Source: Cotesia glomerata (lineage: Eukaryota; Arthropoda; Insecta; Hymenoptera; Braconidae). From it: DNA of 64,000 nt. This document shows positions 62,901-64,000 of this stretch, piece by piece. A program made the translations under genes and the position numbers. The stretch's first letter is position 1. Each line of letters begins with the position of its first letter. Location of the stretch: NCBI RefSeq assembly GCF_020080835.1, contig NC_058167.1, forward strand, positions 4,588,659 to 4,652,658, in the 5' to 3' direction. The notes beneath the pieces are model-generated. The model worked only from the letters and a program-made list of their open reading frames with translations, made no database searches and was not told the origin of the DNA.

Positions 62901-64000
62901 ATAATTAGTAATAAATTGTTTGAGACAGTATTATCAATACAATTGAAAATTTTTTGACATTAAGATTAATATTGAAAATAATTAGCAGACTTATAAATGA
63001 GTATAGAATATAGTATCATTGTAAAGTATGATTAACTATTTTTAAGAAAGTATCAAAAAATGTTCACCATCAAGTTTTTAACTTGAGTATTAAATATATA
63101 TTAAATTGTATTTTATTGTAACTATTGAACAATTTTTTTAAAATAAAAATATTTTAAAATATACTTTTTCATAATAAAATGATTGTATGACCCAACTAAT
63201 CTACTTAATTATTTTATAATACTTACAGTTATATATCAATATATGTTAGACTCGTTATATAATAAGCGTAACAACGTATTTCATTCAATTTCGTATTTAA
63301 TAACTACTCAAATTCTTTGGAATTGTTCTAAAATATTTAACTTTGATTCCATCGAGTAATCAGTCTAGGCCTCTTCAAGATAAAAAAAAATCGTCTAAAT
63401 ATTAAGTTAATTCTATACTTACTAATATTAGTTTCCAATAATCCAATAAAAAGTTTGTAGGTTTGTGTAAAACTTTTTCAGAATTTAAAAATTTGTCATT
63501 TTGCTCAATATAAATAATTGATTGTTTAGTAATTAATTTTTATAAAAGAGTCATTCCATCTAAAATTGTCTAATCAGCAAAGTCGACTAATTTTAGATTT
63601 TGGTGTAACTTTGAGAAACTCTTCTCTAGGGTCCCAAAGAACAAAATTTACACAAGTTTGATTTTTACAAGCGCTTGTTTTCGCCTATTTAAATAAAGAC
63701 TTTTAAAAATCGATATTTTTAAGGCTTATTAACTTTTACTGTGAAATTTTTCTGTTTGAAGCTATCTGCATGATCAAGATGGAATTTACAGTGGGAAAGA
63801 TAGTAGGTTAAGGGTAAATGAAGATAATTGGCTCGGACGAGTCCTTTAAATATAAGCAGCGTGCTGAAAATGAGTGTTTTTTAGTCATTTTTCGTGAATT
63901 TCAATCAACTCTAGCGTCTTAACTGTTGAGAATTAAAAACTCGTGCTCCGCGGGAATTAAGTATATATATCATTGACATAATTCAGCCACAAGTGGACTT
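62901..64000. other. AT-rich terminal stretch
   Basis: I see no gene, RNA or bounded repeat in this part. Confidence 0.4.

Overview
The window looks like nuclear DNA of an insect. It is AT-rich, has GT-AG introns and AATAAA signals, and carries the transposon types usual in insects. A hymenopteran, perhaps a parasitoid wasp, is my guess from the style of the repeats and of the acidic minus-strand genes; nothing here proves it. No ordinary housekeeping gene is recognisable. Most of the window is mobile elements, often nested, with a few genes woven through them.

Layout. 1-9.6 kb: AT-rich DNA with MITEs, a long inverted repeat (5790-7746), two hAT-like hairpin elements, and a three-exon minus-strand gene start (5495 to 3351). 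10.05-15.6 kb: an intact-looking four-exon CACTA/EnSpm-type transposase gene of 871 codons, assembled from in-phase splice sites. 16.87-18.2 kb: a 101-bp minisatellite. 18.2-26.4 kb: three minus-strand acidic exons joined by phase-1 introns; in their introns lie a tandem array of a GAGCTC-hairpin repeat (18961-21950) and a nested copy of the same repeat holding a foldback element that itself holds a SINE. 29.4-34.5 kb: a degenerate R1-clade non-LTR retrotransposon sitting exactly inside an (AC)n microsatellite. 35.4-38.4 kb: hairpin elements, a MULE transposase remnant, and another repeat copy split by a TTAA-flanked element.

39.06-43.25 kb is the most unusual part. It is a compact plus-strand cassette: an alternating 46/43-bp tandem repeat, then six closely packed ORFs. 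These are a triple-CxxC protein, a Ser/Glu-rich protein with a 74-nt intron, a 58-aa protein, a DUF8207-like protein, a GPPG/coiled-coil protein, and a Polinton-like rve integrase that overlaps the previous ORF at an A9 run. A stop codon separates the integrase from its chromodomain tail.

47.8-62.3 kb: a second CACTA-type transposase gene, broken by one frameshift and two stops. Its first intron contains a complete but decayed Ty1/copia element (48943-56319, minus strand) with 5-bp target duplications. The last 1.6 kb has a tRNA-like SINE remnant and otherwise featureless AT-rich DNA.

The genes do not form one pathway. What links them is insertion order: repeat copies serve as landing sites for other elements. 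All family names come from motifs read by eye; no database search was run.
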